NCBI GenBank assembly: GCA_028871195.1
Contig: JAGWNT010000037.1
Coordinates: 1-34,094 of the forward strand
DNA length: 34,094 bases
Origin: REEB85 sp018971455
GTDB taxonomy: Bacteria; Pseudomonadota; Alphaproteobacteria; Acetobacterales; Acetobacteraceae
Direction: 5' to 3'
Positions 1-7,370 of the stretch are shown here, in pieces. The notes under the pieces are model-generated. The model was given only the letters and a program-made list of their open reading frames with translations, did no database searches and was not told the DNA's origin. The position numbers and the translations under genes are program-made. Numbering within the stretch: the stretch's first letter is position 1; each line of letters starts with the position of its first letter.

Positions 1-59
1 GCCAGCCCGATCGCGCCCGCCGCCAAGGCCAGCATCGCCGGCCACGTCAGATTTGCCAT
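1..59 (-). CDS. N-terminus of unknown membrane or exported protein (partial)
   Basis: Only the first 19 or so residues lie in the window. They read MANLTWPAMLALAAGAIGL, hydrophobic enough for a first membrane helix or signal peptide. I chose the ATG at 57-59 because a GAGGGGG stretch lies about 8 bases upstream of it. The in-frame ATG at 66-68 would put that purine stretch directly against the start codon. The gene lies downstream of cysNC on the same strand, but about 300 bases away, so it probably has its own promoter. The family cannot be told from this fragment. Confidence 0.5.
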   Translation of the reverse strand, partial: MANLTWPAMLALAAGAIGL

Positions 60-359
60 CCCGCTCATCCCCCTCGGCTCCGGCCCCGCGGGGCCGCGCG
101 CTTTTCGTTTCACCAACGAGATCATATCCCGGAAACCCTCCCGAGATGGCGCCCCGCCAGCCACACGGTCACAATTTAGCAATTTTCATGCCGCGGCACG
201 GCGTTCCACCTTATCAATCGGTTATCCAAAGCAACAGCCGGCGGCGCGGGGGTGATGTAAAATTTTCCGACGTTACAACGACCCGCCCTGCAGATTTATT
301 GTTCTGAATGATTCACGTTCTGATTTCCGATCAATTATCCGCGGCCCGCCGCCATGCCC
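60..359. other. 300-bp non-coding gap with AT-rich core
   Basis: This gap separates the end of cysNC from the partial gene at the left edge, both read leftwards. From about 170 to 340 it is much richer in A/T than its surroundings, which suits a promoter region for the left-hand gene. It contains the short perfect palindrome TGAATGATTCA at 305-315. Open frames crossing it have no coding look. I see no clear sigma-70 promoter pair and no convincing cysNC terminator with a U-tract. Confidence 0.5.
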
Positions 360-2240
360 TCAGCGCCCGCCCGGGGCACCCGGCACCACGCCATGGGCGC
401 GCAGGAACGCCACCACCTCCCCGGCCAGCGTCTCGGCCGTGCCAGTCTCCGTGCGCAACCACAATTCCGGCGCGTCCGGCGCCTCGTAGGGTGCGCTCAC
501 CCCGGTGAAATTGCGCAGCTCGCCCGCATCGGCGCGCTTGTACAGCCCCTTGGGGTCGCGCCGGCGGCATTCTTCCACATCCGTATCGACAAACACCTCG
601 ATGAAATCGCCGGCTTCAAAGCGCGCCCGCGCCGCCGCGCGATCGGAGCGGTACGGCGAGATGAAGCTCACCAGCACGATCAGCCCGGCCTCGACCATCA
701 GCCGCGCCACCTCGGCCGCACGGCGGATATTCTCCACCCGGTCGGCCTCCGAAAATCCCAGGTCGCGGTTGAGCCCATGGCGCACATTGTCGCCGTCCAG
801 CATCACCGTGTGATGGCCCAGCGCGTGCAGCTGCTGCTCGACGATGTTGGCGATGGTCGATTTCCCGGCGCCGGACAATCCGGTGAACCACAGAGCCGCC
901 GGATGCTGGCCCTTCAGCGCCGCCCGCGCCGCCCGATCGACGCTCTGGCGCTGCCACACCACGCCGCCGGCCAGTGCGGCCACCTCGCGCACCATGCCCA
1001 CCGCGACCGTTGCGTTGCTCATGCGGTCGATCAGCACGAAGCCGCCGAGGTCGCGACTGTCGGCGAAGCGTTCCAGCGCCGCCGGCACGCCGAGCGCCAC
1101 CGTCACGCTGGCCAGGTCGTTCAGTCCCAGCGTGTCGGCGGGCACCTGCTCGAAGCTGTCGATGTCGATGCGGTGGTGGATGCGCGTGACGCTGCCGGGC
1201 AGCGTCGCGGTGCCCAGCTTGACGAGGTAGTCGCGCCCCTGGAACAGCTTCGCCTCGGCCAGCCAGATCAGATCCGCCTCGAAACGGTCGCTGATCGGCA
1301 CCGGCCGTCCCGCCGCCAGCACATCGCCGCGCGCGACGTCGAGCGGGGCGTCCAGCGTCAGCGTCACCGCCACCCCCTGCGCCGCGGCCGGAAGGTCGCC
1401 GCCATGCGTCACGATGCGCGCCACCCGGGCCGCGAGGCCGGAGCGCGCGACGGTCAGCAGGTCGCCCGGGCGCACCGATCCGGCGGCAATGGTGCCGGCA
1501 TAACCGCGAAACTCCGCATCGGCGCGGTTGACCCATTGCACCGGCAGCCGGAAATCCGCCCCCCCGCCCGGCGCCACATCGACCGTTTCGAGATGCCCGA
1601 GCAGGGTCGGCCCCCGATACCACGCCATGCGCCCGCTCGGCCGCGCCAGGTTGTCGCCGTCGCGCGCCACCAGCGGAATGGCGGTGACATCGGCAAACCC
1701 CAGCGCCCGCGCCGCATCGGCGAAGGCCGCGACGATCGCCTCGAACCGCGCCGCATCGAATGCCACCAGGTCCATCTTGTTGACGGCCAGCACCACGTGG
1801 CGAATGCCCATCAGGGCGGCAATGAAGGCGTGCCGCCGCGTCTGCGCCAGCAGCCCGGCCCGCGCATCGACCAGCAGCACCGCCAGCTCCGCCGCGGCGG
1901 CGCCGGTTGCCATGTTGCGGGTGTACTGGGCATGGCCCGGCGTGTCGGCCACGATGAAGCGCCGCCGCGCGGTGGCGAAATAGCGATACGCCACATCGAT
2001 GGTGATGCCCTGGCTGCGCTCATCCTCCAGCCCATCGACCAGCAGCGCGAAATCCGGCGCCGCGCCATTGGTGCCGAAGCGCGCCGAATCCCGGGTCAGC
2101 CGCTCCATCTGGTCCTCGGCGACCGCCCCGCTCTCATGGAGCAGCCGGCCGATCAGCGTGGATTTGCCGTCATCGACACTGCCACAGGTGAGGAAGCGCA
2201 GCGTGCTCCCGCCCGCCTCCGCGGCCTGGTCGGCGCGCAT
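360..2240 (-). CDS. cysNC: Bifunctional sulfate adenylyltransferase large subunit / APS kinase (CysN-CysC fusion)
   Basis: A 626-residue fusion. The N-terminal part is the GTPase subunit of ATP sulfurylase: P-loop GSVDDGKST at residues 20-28, DTPGH at 99-103 and NKMD at 154-157, followed by EF-Tu-like beta-barrel domains. The C-terminal part, from about residue 450, is APS kinase with its own P-loop GLSGAGKST at 454-462, LDGDNVRHGLNRDLGF, and the SFISPYRSDR and DPKGLYKRA motifs. With CysD it converts sulfate and ATP to APS, then phosphorylates APS to PAPS in the cytoplasm. The start overlaps the cysD stop as TGATG, so translation is coupled. It is the last gene of the hldE-cysD-cysNC unit. 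No PAPS reductase or sulfite reductase is nearby, so the use of PAPS (cysteine synthesis or sulfation) is not decided here. Confidence 0.96.
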   Translation of the reverse strand: MRADQAAEAGGSTLRFLTCGSVDDGKSTLIGRLLHESGAVAEDQMERLTRDSARFGTNGAAPDFALLVDGLEDERSQGITIDVAYRYFATARRRFIVADTPGHAQYTRNMATGAAAAELAVLLVDARAGLLAQTRRHAFIAALMGIRHVVLAVNKMDLVAFDAARFEAIVAAFADAARALGFADVTAIPLVARDGDNLARPSGRMAWYRGPTLLGHLETVDVAPGGGADFRLPVQWVNRADAEFRGYAGTIAAGSVRPGDLLTVARSGLAARVARIVTHGGDLPAAAQGVAVTLTLDAPLDVARGDVLAAGRPVPISDRFEADLIWLAEAKLFQGRDYLVKLGTATLPGSVTRIHHRIDIDSFEQVPADTLGLNDLASVTVALGVPAALERFADSRDLGGFVLIDRMSNATVAVGMVREVAALAGGVVWQRQSVDRAARAALKGQHPAALWFTGLSGAGKSTIANIVEQQLHALGHHTVMLDGDNVRHGLNRDLGFSEADRVENIRRAAEVARLMVEAGLIVLVSFISPYRSDRAAARARFEAGDFIEVFVDTDVEECRRRDPKGLYKRADAGELRNFTGVSAPYEAPDAPELWLRTETGTAETLAGEVVAFLRAHGVVPGAPGGR

Positions 2241-3160
2241 CAGAAATACCCCTCGCGCTTCTTGCGCTCCATCGAATCGGCCGGATCGCGATCGATCAGC
2301 CGCCCGCCGCGTTCGCTCTGCCGGCTGGCCGACGTCTCCGCCATCACCGCACGCAGATCGGCGGCCTGCGAGAGAACGGCGCCGGTCAGCGGCCAGCAGC
2401 CCAGCGAGCGGAAGCGCACCCGCCGCAGCACCGGCTGCTCGCCCGGCAGGAAGCGCATGCGCGCCGCATCATCCACCACGATCAGCGTGCCGCCGCGTTG
2501 CACGGTCGGCCGGTCGGCGGCGAAATACAACGGCACCACAGCGAGATTCTCATGCAGGATGTACTGCCAGACATCCTGCTCGGTCCAGTTCGACAACGGA
2601 AAAACCCGCACCGACTCGCCCTTGTTCACCCGCCCATTGTAGAGGCGCCAGAATTCCGGCCGCTGGTTGCGCGGGTCCCATTCCTGGTTGGCGCTGCGAA
2701 ACGACAGGATGCGCTCCTTCGCCCGCGCCGGCTCCTCGTCGCGCCGCGCCCCGCCGAATGCCGCGTCATAGCCGCCGGCGAGCAGCGCCTGCTTCAGCGC
2801 CTCGGTCTTCATGGCGTGGGTGTAGTAGGCGCCGTGCTCGAAAGGGTTGATGCCCTGCGCGCGCGCCGCGGCATTGTGATGAACGATCAGCCGCAGGCCG
2901 AGCCGGGCGGCCTCGGCGTCACGGAAGGCGATCATCTCGGCGAATTTCCAGCCGGTGTCGATGTGCAGCACCGGAAAGGGCAGGCGCGCCGGATGGAAGG
3001 CCTTGACCGCCAGATGCAGAAGGGCGGTCGAATCCTTGCCGATGGAATAGAGCATCACCGGCGCCCGGCTCTCGGCCGCCACCTCGCGCAGGATATGAAT
3101 GCTCTCCGCCTCCAGCCGCGCCAGATGCGCCGGCAGCGGCACCCGGTCAGCCTGCGGCAT
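2240..3160 (-). CDS. cysD: Sulfate adenylyltransferase subunit 2 (CysD)
   Basis: The 306-residue small, catalytic subunit of ATP sulfurylase, a member of the PP-loop ATP-pyrophosphatase family. The PP-loop SIGKDS is at residues 39-44, followed by HIDTGWKF and the conserved FGGARRDEE and EFWRLYNGR stretches. It forms APS from sulfate and ATP, driven by GTP hydrolysis in CysN. Length is normal for the family. The start ATG lies inside the end of hldE (14-base overlap) with no good Shine-Dalgarno sequence in front, so it is probably translated by ribosomes finishing hldE. It ends in a TGATG junction with cysNC. Confidence 0.97.
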   Translation of the reverse strand: MPQADRVPLPAHLARLEAESIHILREVAAESRAPVMLYSIGKDSTALLHLAVKAFHPARLPFPVLHIDTGWKFAEMIAFRDAEAARLGLRLIVHHNAAARAQGINPFEHGAYYTHAMKTEALKQALLAGGYDAAFGGARRDEEPARAKERILSFRSANQEWDPRNQRPEFWRLYNGRVNKGESVRVFPLSNWTEQDVWQYILHENLAVVPLYFAADRPTVQRGGTLIVVDDAARMRFLPGEQPVLRRVRFRSLGCWPLTGAVLSQAADLRAVMAETSASRQSERGGRLIDRDPADSMERKKREGYF

Positions 3161-4637
3161 GAATGCGCTTGATCGTTGCGGTCGTGCTGTGCCCGGCCTC
3201 GAGGTCGATCAGGATCACCTGCCCGCCATAGCTCCGCACGAATTCGCCGCCCACCACCTGGTCGATCCGGTAATCGGCGCCCTTGAACAGCCGGTCCGGC
3301 CGGATCGCGGTGATCAGGCGCTCGGGCGTGTCCTCCTCGAACAGCACCACCAGATCGGCCGACGCCATCGAGGCCATCACGGTGGCCCGCGCCGTCTCGT
3401 TCTGCACCGGCCGGTCCGCCCCCTTCAGCCGGCGCACCGAGGCGTCGGAATTGAGCCCCACCACCAGCCGGTCGCAGGCCGCCCGCGCCGCCGCCAGCAG
3501 GCGGACATGGCCGGGATGGATGAGGTCGAAGCAGCCATTGGTGAAGCCGATGGTTAGCCCCGCCGCCCGCCACGCGGCGATGCGGGCGAGGGCGGCGTCA
3601 AGCTCGGCCACCTTGGCATCGATCGCCAGCAGCTCATGGCGGTGCAGCGCCTCGTACAGCTCGCCATGGCTCACCGTGGCGGTGCCGGGCTTGCCGACGG
3701 CGATGCCGGCGGCGAGGTTGGCCAGCGCCGCGGCCTCCGCCAGCCCCGCCCCGGCGCCCAGCGCCAGCGCGAAGGCGGTCACCAGCGTGTCGCCGGCCCC
3801 GGAAACGTCGGCCACTTCCTGCGCCCGCGTCGGGATATGCAGAGCGTCACGCCCGGCGGCGACCAGGGTCAGGCCCTTCTCGGAGCGTTTGACCAGCACG
3901 GCGTCGGCCGCGGCCCGTGCCCGCGCCGCCAGGCCGGCGGCGGCCGCCCCGGCATCGTCGGCCGCGGCAATCCCGGTGGCGCGGGCCACCTCCAGCGCAT
4001 TGGGCGTCAGCACGCTGGCGCCGGCATAGGCCGCGAAATCGGCGCGCTTGGGATCGACCACCACCGGCCGCCCGGCCTCGCGCGCGGCGGCGATGGCGCC
4101 GGCCAGCACGGTGTCGCTCAGCACGCCCTTGGCGTAGTCCGACAGCACGACGACGTCGCAGCCCGGCAGCGCGGTGATGAAGGCCTCCAGCAGGGCGGCC
4201 TCGGCGGCGGGCCCGATCGGGCCGGTCTCCTCCTCGTCGAGGCGCAACAGCTGGTGGCCGCCGGCGACGAAACGCGTCTTGACGGTGCTCGGCCGCTCAC
4301 CCAGCCGTACCATCCGGTCGGTCACCGCCGGGCTCCCGGCCAGCACCTCGGCGATCTCCGCCCCGGCGGCATCGGTGCCGACCAGCCCGACCAGCACGGC
4401 ATGCGCGCCCAGGCTGGCGGCGTTCTGCGCCACGTTGCCCGCGCCGCCCAGCACCCGCCGCCCGCCCTGGGCGCGCAGCACCGGGATCGGCGCCTCGGGC
4501 GAAATCCGCCGCACCTCACCTTGGACGTAGCGGTCGAGCATGATGTCGCCCAGCACCAGCAGCGTGCAGGCCGAGAACCGCGCCAGCGTCGGGGCGAGGG
4601 CCTGGGCATCCGGCGGCGGGGGCGTGGGGTGGGTCAA
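3147..4637 (-). CDS. hldE: Bifunctional D-glycero-beta-D-manno-heptose-7-phosphate kinase / heptose-1-phosphate adenylyltransferase
   Basis: 496 residues. The N-terminal PfkB-type sugar kinase domain begins with VLGDIMLDRYVQGEVRRISPE and has the glycine-rich GGAGNVAQN motif and the anion-hole motif VSGAGDT near residue 270. The C-terminal nucleotidyltransferase domain has TNGCFDLIHPGH at 366-377. Together they carry out two steps of ADP-heptose synthesis for the lipopolysaccharide inner core. The ATG at 4635-4637 has an AAGG about 6 bases upstream. It is the first gene of the unit with cysD and cysNC, and its 3' end overlaps cysD by 14 bases. The phosphatase and epimerase of the pathway (gmhB, hldD) are not in the window. 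Confidence 0.95.
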   Translation of the reverse strand: MTHPTPPPPDAQALAPTLARFSACTLLVLGDIMLDRYVQGEVRRISPEAPIPVLRAQGGRRVLGGAGNVAQNAASLGAHAVLVGLVGTDAAGAEIAEVLAGSPAVTDRMVRLGERPSTVKTRFVAGGHQLLRLDEEETGPIGPAAEAALLEAFITALPGCDVVVLSDYAKGVLSDTVLAGAIAAAREAGRPVVVDPKRADFAAYAGASVLTPNALEVARATGIAAADDAGAAAAGLAARARAAADAVLVKRSEKGLTLVAAGRDALHIPTRAQEVADVSGAGDTLVTAFALALGAGAGLAEAAALANLAAGIAVGKPGTATVSHGELYEALHRHELLAIDAKVAELDAALARIAAWRAAGLTIGFTNGCFDLIHPGHVRLLAAARAACDRLVVGLNSDASVRRLKGADRPVQNETARATVMASMASADLVVLFEEDTPERLITAIRPDRLFKGADYRIDQVVGGEFVRSYGGQVILIDLEAGHSTTATIKRIHAAG

Positions 4638-4914
4638 GATCGTGCCTTCACGGTGTCGGGGCGATGAGAATAGGGAAGTGGAGGGGTGCCGTATAGCGCG
4701 TGCCAGAAATGTGTATTCACGTAAATTACTATTTTATATCGCTATTTACACCACCGCCATGCGCCGGCCGCCCGGAGCGGTAACGTAAAGGTAATATCCA
4801 GGAACCTTGATCGCCGCGGCCATTTCCCGCAGCGTTGCGGCAATGGAAACATCGCCCGCCGCCGCCCGGCCCGATCCCGCCCCCGGCGGCGCCGCGACCG
4901 CACAGGAGAGTGCC
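4638..4914. promoter_or_regulatory. Divergent intergenic region between hldE and the TerB-like gene
   Basis: About 277 bases between two divergently read genes. The segment 4700-4800 is strikingly AT-rich for this genome, with TTTTATATCGC near 4732. It holds an inverted repeat GTAAAT (4721-4726) and ATTTAC (4744-4749), and further GTAA motifs in GGTAACGTAAAGGTAATAT at 4779-4797. Candidate -10 elements are TAATAT at 4792-4797 (plus) and CTATAC on the minus strand near 4690-4697, but neither has a good -35 partner. It is probably where both promoters lie; the exact elements are uncertain. Confidence 0.45.
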
Positions 4915-5334
4915 ATGCTCGCCCGCGCCGGCTTCGACCCGCAGGAGGCCCTCGTCTGCACCATGGTGCTGGTTGCCGCCGCCGGGTCGGGCATCAGCGA
5001 CCGCGAGATCGGCGTCATGTCCGGCCTGGTGCAGACCCTGCCGGTCTTCCAGGATTTCTCGGCCGCCCGCCTCGACGCCGCCACCAACGCGGCGGTCGAT
5101 CTGCTGCGCGAGGAGGATGGGCTGGCCCATGCCACGAGGATGATCCGCGCCGCCCTCGAACCTCGGCTGCGCGAGACCGCCTATGCGCTGGCCTGCGAGG
5201 TGATTGCCGCCGACCGCATGGCCGACCAGGACAGCCTGCGCATGCTGGCCCTGGTGCGCGAGGCCCTCAAGCTCGATCCGCTGGTCACCGCCGGCATCGA
5301 GCGCGCCGCCCGAGCCCGCCACCAGCGGGCGTAA
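4915..5334 (+). CDS. TerB-like (tellurite-resistance TerB family) protein
   Basis: I place the start at the ATG at 4915, giving 139 residues, because AGGAGAG at 4904-4910 is a near-ideal ribosome binding site. Longer readings from a TTG at 4807 or an ATG at 4843 lack one and add a low-complexity Ala/Pro stretch. The protein is all-helical in character, with the TerB-like pattern: a helix (ALVCTMVLVAAAGSG), an acidic loop ISDREIG, and a second similar repeat (YALACEVIAADRMADQDSLRML). TerB-family domains are linked to metal binding and stress, but the molecular function of such stand-alone members is unknown. No other ter gene is nearby, so tellurite resistance should not be assumed. The last six codons and the stop lie in the first copy of a 32-bp repeat. 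Confidence 0.75.
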   Translation: MLARAGFDPQEALVCTMVLVAAAGSGISDREIGVMSGLVQTLPVFQDFSAARLDAATNAAVDLLREEDGLAHATRMIRAALEPRLRETAYALACEVIAADRMADQDSLRMLALVREALKLDPLVTAGIERAARARHQRA

Positions 5335-5426
5335 ACCAACCACAGGCCCGCCACCAGCGGGCGTAAACCAACCAAAGGCCCGCCACCGGCGGGCGTAGAC
5401 CACCGCCCCGCCCGCCTTCGGCGGGT
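5314..5426. repeat. Four tandem 32-bp repeats, each with a hairpin
   Basis: Units start at 5314, 5346, 5378 and 5410, exactly 32 bases apart. Each opens with GCCCGCCACCAGCGGGC or a variant, a 6-bp GC stem around a 5-base loop, followed in the first three by a GTAAACCAACC-like tail. Units 1 and 2 differ by one base. Unit 3 has CACCGGCGGGC and a changed tail. Unit 4 keeps only the hairpin, with loop CTTCG. Unit 1 encodes the last residues and stop of the TerB-like gene. The array fills the space between two convergent genes, so it may serve as a transcription stop in both directions, but there is no U-tract. Confidence 0.9.
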
Positions 5427-5439
5427 GGGGGCTCCGTGG

Positions 5440-6399
5440 TCAGCCCCCGGCGATCACCCAGTCCGTGAACAGCGCGAAATCGATGTTTCCGCCGCTCAGC
5501 ACCGCGCCGACGCGCCGGCCCGCGACCGTGTCGCGCTCCTGCAGCAGGGCGGCCAGCGGGGCCGCCCCGGCCCCCTCGGCGAGGTGATGGGTGTCGGTCC
5601 AGTAGGCGCGGATGGCGTCGGCCATCTCCCCGTCCGTGACGGTGACGATGCGCCGCGCGCCGCGACGGATCATCGCCAGGGCGTCGGCATCCGGCACGCG
5701 CGTGGCCATGCCGTCCGCCCTGGTGTCGGCCCGCTGCGTCTCGACCACGTGCCCGGCGGCGAAGGAAAGCGCGTAGGAGGGTGCCCCGGTGCTCTGCACA
5801 CCGACGATCTCGGTGTCCAGCCCGAGCAGGTCGCGCGCCATGATGGCGCCGCAGATGCCCGAGCCGAGGCCGATCGGCACGTAGAGCGCGGCGAGCGGCG
5901 GCGCCGCGCGGAACAGTTCCAGCGCCCAGGTCGCCACCCCCATCACCAGGTCACGGTGGAAGGAGGGGGCGAGTTCCAGCCCCTCGGCCTCGGCGAGTGC
6001 GCGGGCATGCAGGCGCGCGGCATCGAAATCCTCGCCATGCTCGATCAGCCGCGCCCCCTGCGCGCGCATCGCCGCGTTCTTCTCCACGCTGTTGCCCCGC
6101 GGCACGACGATGCTGACCGCGATGCCCGCCCGCGCCCCGGCATAGGCGAGGGACTGGCCATGATTGCCGCGCGTTGCCGAGACCACGCCGCGCACCTGCG
6201 GCTTCTCGCGGCGCAACCGGTCCATGTAGATCAGCCCGCCGCGCACCTTGAAGGCGCCGGTAGGCGTGGCGTTCTCATGCTTGACCCACACCTCGGCACC
6301 GGCCCGCGCGGCGAGCAGCGGCCAGGCATAGGCGGGGGTGGCGGGGAAGGCCGCATGCACCAGCGCGGCGGCGGCCTCGAGCTCGGGGAGAGTGAACAT
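5440..6399 (-). CDS. Threonine/serine dehydratase-like PLP enzyme (fold type II)
   Basis: 319 residues of the tryptophan-synthase-beta fold. The PLP lysine is in TPTGAFKVRGG (near residue 50), followed by SATRGNHGQSLAYAG, typical of threonine and serine ammonia-lyases. The phosphate-binding loop reads IGLGSGICG rather than the common glycine run. The C-terminal SGGN motif is present and there is no ACT regulatory domain, so it resembles the short catabolic form. The expected reaction is deamination of L-threonine or L-serine to the 2-oxo acid and ammonia. A related dehydratase role, such as EutB in hydroxyectoine use, cannot be excluded, though no ectoine genes are near. It lies behind the terminator of the cold-shock gene with only a weak ribosome binding site. 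Confidence 0.85.
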   Translation of the reverse strand: MFTLPELEAAAALVHAAFPATPAYAWPLLAARAGAEVWVKHENATPTGAFKVRGGLIYMDRLRREKPQVRGVVSATRGNHGQSLAYAGARAGIAVSIVVPRGNSVEKNAAMRAQGARLIEHGEDFDAARLHARALAEAEGLELAPSFHRDLVMGVATWALELFRAAPPLAALYVPIGLGSGICGAIMARDLLGLDTEIVGVQSTGAPSYALSFAAGHVVETQRADTRADGMATRVPDADALAMIRRGARRIVTVTDGEMADAIRAYWTDTHHLAEGAGAAPLAALLQERDTVAGRRVGAVLSGGNIDFALFTDWVIAGG

Positions 6400-6423
6400 T
6401 CCCGAATCTCGCCCGACGGGGCG

Positions 6424-6465
6424 GAAAAGAAAAGGGCCGCCGGCGGAAGACTCCGCAGGCGGCCC
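6424..6465 (-). terminator. Intrinsic terminator of the downstream cold-shock gene
   Basis: Read on the minus strand, this is a strong hairpin just past the csp stop: an 8-bp GGGCCGCC/GGCGGCCC stem (6434-6441 with 6458-6465), one mismatch, a 5-bp inner stem and a 4-base loop. It is followed by TTTTCTTTTC (complement of 6424-6433). It should end csp transcription just before the dehydratase gene. Confidence 0.85.
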
Positions 6466-6483
6466 CGGGGGTTGAGCCCCTTG

Positions 6484-6687
6484 TCAGCCCAGCTTGAGAT
6501 TCGTGGCGGCGGCCTTGCCGCGCTCCATGGCCACTTCGTAGCTGACCTTCTGGCCGTCATTCAGCCCCTTGAGGCCGGCGGCCTGCACGGCGGTGATGTG
6601 GACGAACACGTCCTTGCCGCCGTCCTGCGGCATGATGAAGCCGAAGCCCTTGGTGGCGTTGAACCATTTCACGGTGCCGATAGCCAT
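6484..6687 (-). CDS. Cold-shock protein, CspA family (copy 1)
   Basis: 67 residues, a single cold-shock domain. RNP1 is KGFGFI at 13-18 and RNP2 is DVFVHI at 26-31; the start MAIGTVKWFN is typical. Such proteins bind single-stranded RNA and DNA and act as RNA chaperones. AGGAG (complement of 6697-6701) sits a suitable distance before the ATG. It differs from the second copy upstream at only five residues (positions 11, 40, 43, 44 and 67), so the pair is a tandem duplication. Copy 2's terminator lies between them, so this copy depends on its own promoter or on read-through. Confidence 0.96.
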   Translation of the reverse strand: MAIGTVKWFNATKGFGFIMPQDGGKDVFVHITAVQAAGLKGLNDGQKVSYEVAMERGKAAATNLKLG

Positions 6688-6759
6688 GGTGGCGTTCTCC
6701 TGTATTCACGCGGGGCGGGTGGTAAGGCGGATGGTCGGCGAAGGCGGCGCGCCAGACAT

Positions 6760-6833
6760 AAAAAACTCCCGCCGACCTTGCCGTGCGCGCCCCGATGGAC
6801 TCATCGAAGACGGGCAAGGCGGGCCGGCGGGAG
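6760..6833 (-). terminator. Intrinsic terminator of the upstream cold-shock gene
   Basis: On the minus strand, CTCCCGCCG (6825-6833) pairs with CGGCGGGAG (6766-6774), and CCTTGCC (6813-6819) with GGCAAGG (6776-6782). The enclosed 30 bases contain a further small GATG/CATC stem. Six Ts follow (complement of 6760-6765). This long stem with a U-tract lies between the two csp genes, 39 bases past the stop of copy 2. Confidence 0.8.
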
Positions 6834-6872
6834 CCATTTTCCTAACCGCGGGAACCGCGATCGGTGGAGGCG

Positions 6873-7076
6873 TCAGGCCAGCTTGAGGTTGGTGGCGGCG
6901 GCCTTGCCGCGCTCCATGGCCACTTCGTAGCTGACCTTCTGCCCCTCATCCAGGCCGCGAAGCCCGGCCGCCTGCACGGCGGTGATGTGCACGAACACAT
7001 CCTTCCCGCCATCCTGCGGCATGATGAAACCGAAGCCCTTGGTGGTGTTGAACCACTTGACAGTACCGATAGCCAT
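6873..7076 (-). CDS. Cold-shock protein, CspA family (copy 2)
   Basis: 67 residues from the ATG at 7074-7076. An in-frame start 27 bases further up would add MPDTERDAA, which cold-shock proteins do not carry, and GGAGAG lies about 10 bases before the chosen ATG. RNP1 (KGFGFI) and RNP2 (DVFVHI) are intact. The protein matches copy 1 at 62 of 67 positions, with T11, R40, D43, E44 and A67 as the differences. The 5' side is an unusually AT-rich gap of almost 300 bases, fitting the long regulated leaders often found on csp mRNAs; whether it is cold-induced cannot be told from sequence. Confidence 0.95.
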   Translation of the reverse strand: MAIGTVKWFNTTKGFGFIMPQDGGKDVFVHITAVQAAGLRGLDEGQKVSYEVAMERGKAAATNLKLA

Positions 7077-7370
7077 AGCTGCGTCTCTCTCCGTGTCAGG
7101 CATCGCGCAACAGCGCGCGACGCTTCAGACAACCGGGCCTTTGGATGCGTCTTGAAGTCACCCGAGCCCGACGGATTGAACCGGCGGAGGCGCAGCAAGC
7201 CTAGCCAAAACACGATTGCACTCTTTGATTGGCGCAGAAACAAGCGACAGAGTCAATCACTCTGCGAATCGGCGCGTGTCCCGGATCGAAATCCAACCCC
7301 GCCCTCACGCAGGTTGGACCGGCCTGGGCGCGACCTCTAGGCTCGCCGCCATGAAAAAGAAATCCGCGCC
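7077..7370. promoter_or_regulatory. Divergent gap between csp copy 2 and the GNAT gene
   Basis: About 294 bases with no credible gene. It contains a perfect inverted repeat CAGAGT-CAATC-ACTCTG at 7248-7264, and the motif GATTG twice nearby (7214-7218 and 7227-7231). On the minus strand TTGACT at 7251-7256 could be a -35 element, but no good -10 follows. The region probably carries the csp promoter and leader and the promoter of the acetyltransferase. Confidence 0.35.

Noticed and set aside
354..2642. Long plus-strand open frame (762 codons) antisense to cysNC and cysD
   Set aside because: It is Arg/His/Gln-rich with no domain and lies wholly opposite well-recognised enzymes; such frames arise from GC-rich codon bias.
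4807..4914. Longer N-terminus of the TerB-like protein from a TTG at 4807 or ATG at 4843
   Set aside because: No ribosome binding site, low-complexity Ala/Pro residues, and an excellent AGGAG site serves the ATG at 4915.
5314..5426. Short CRISPR-like array
   Set aside because: The units are contiguous tandem copies with no variable spacers, and the first one is coding.
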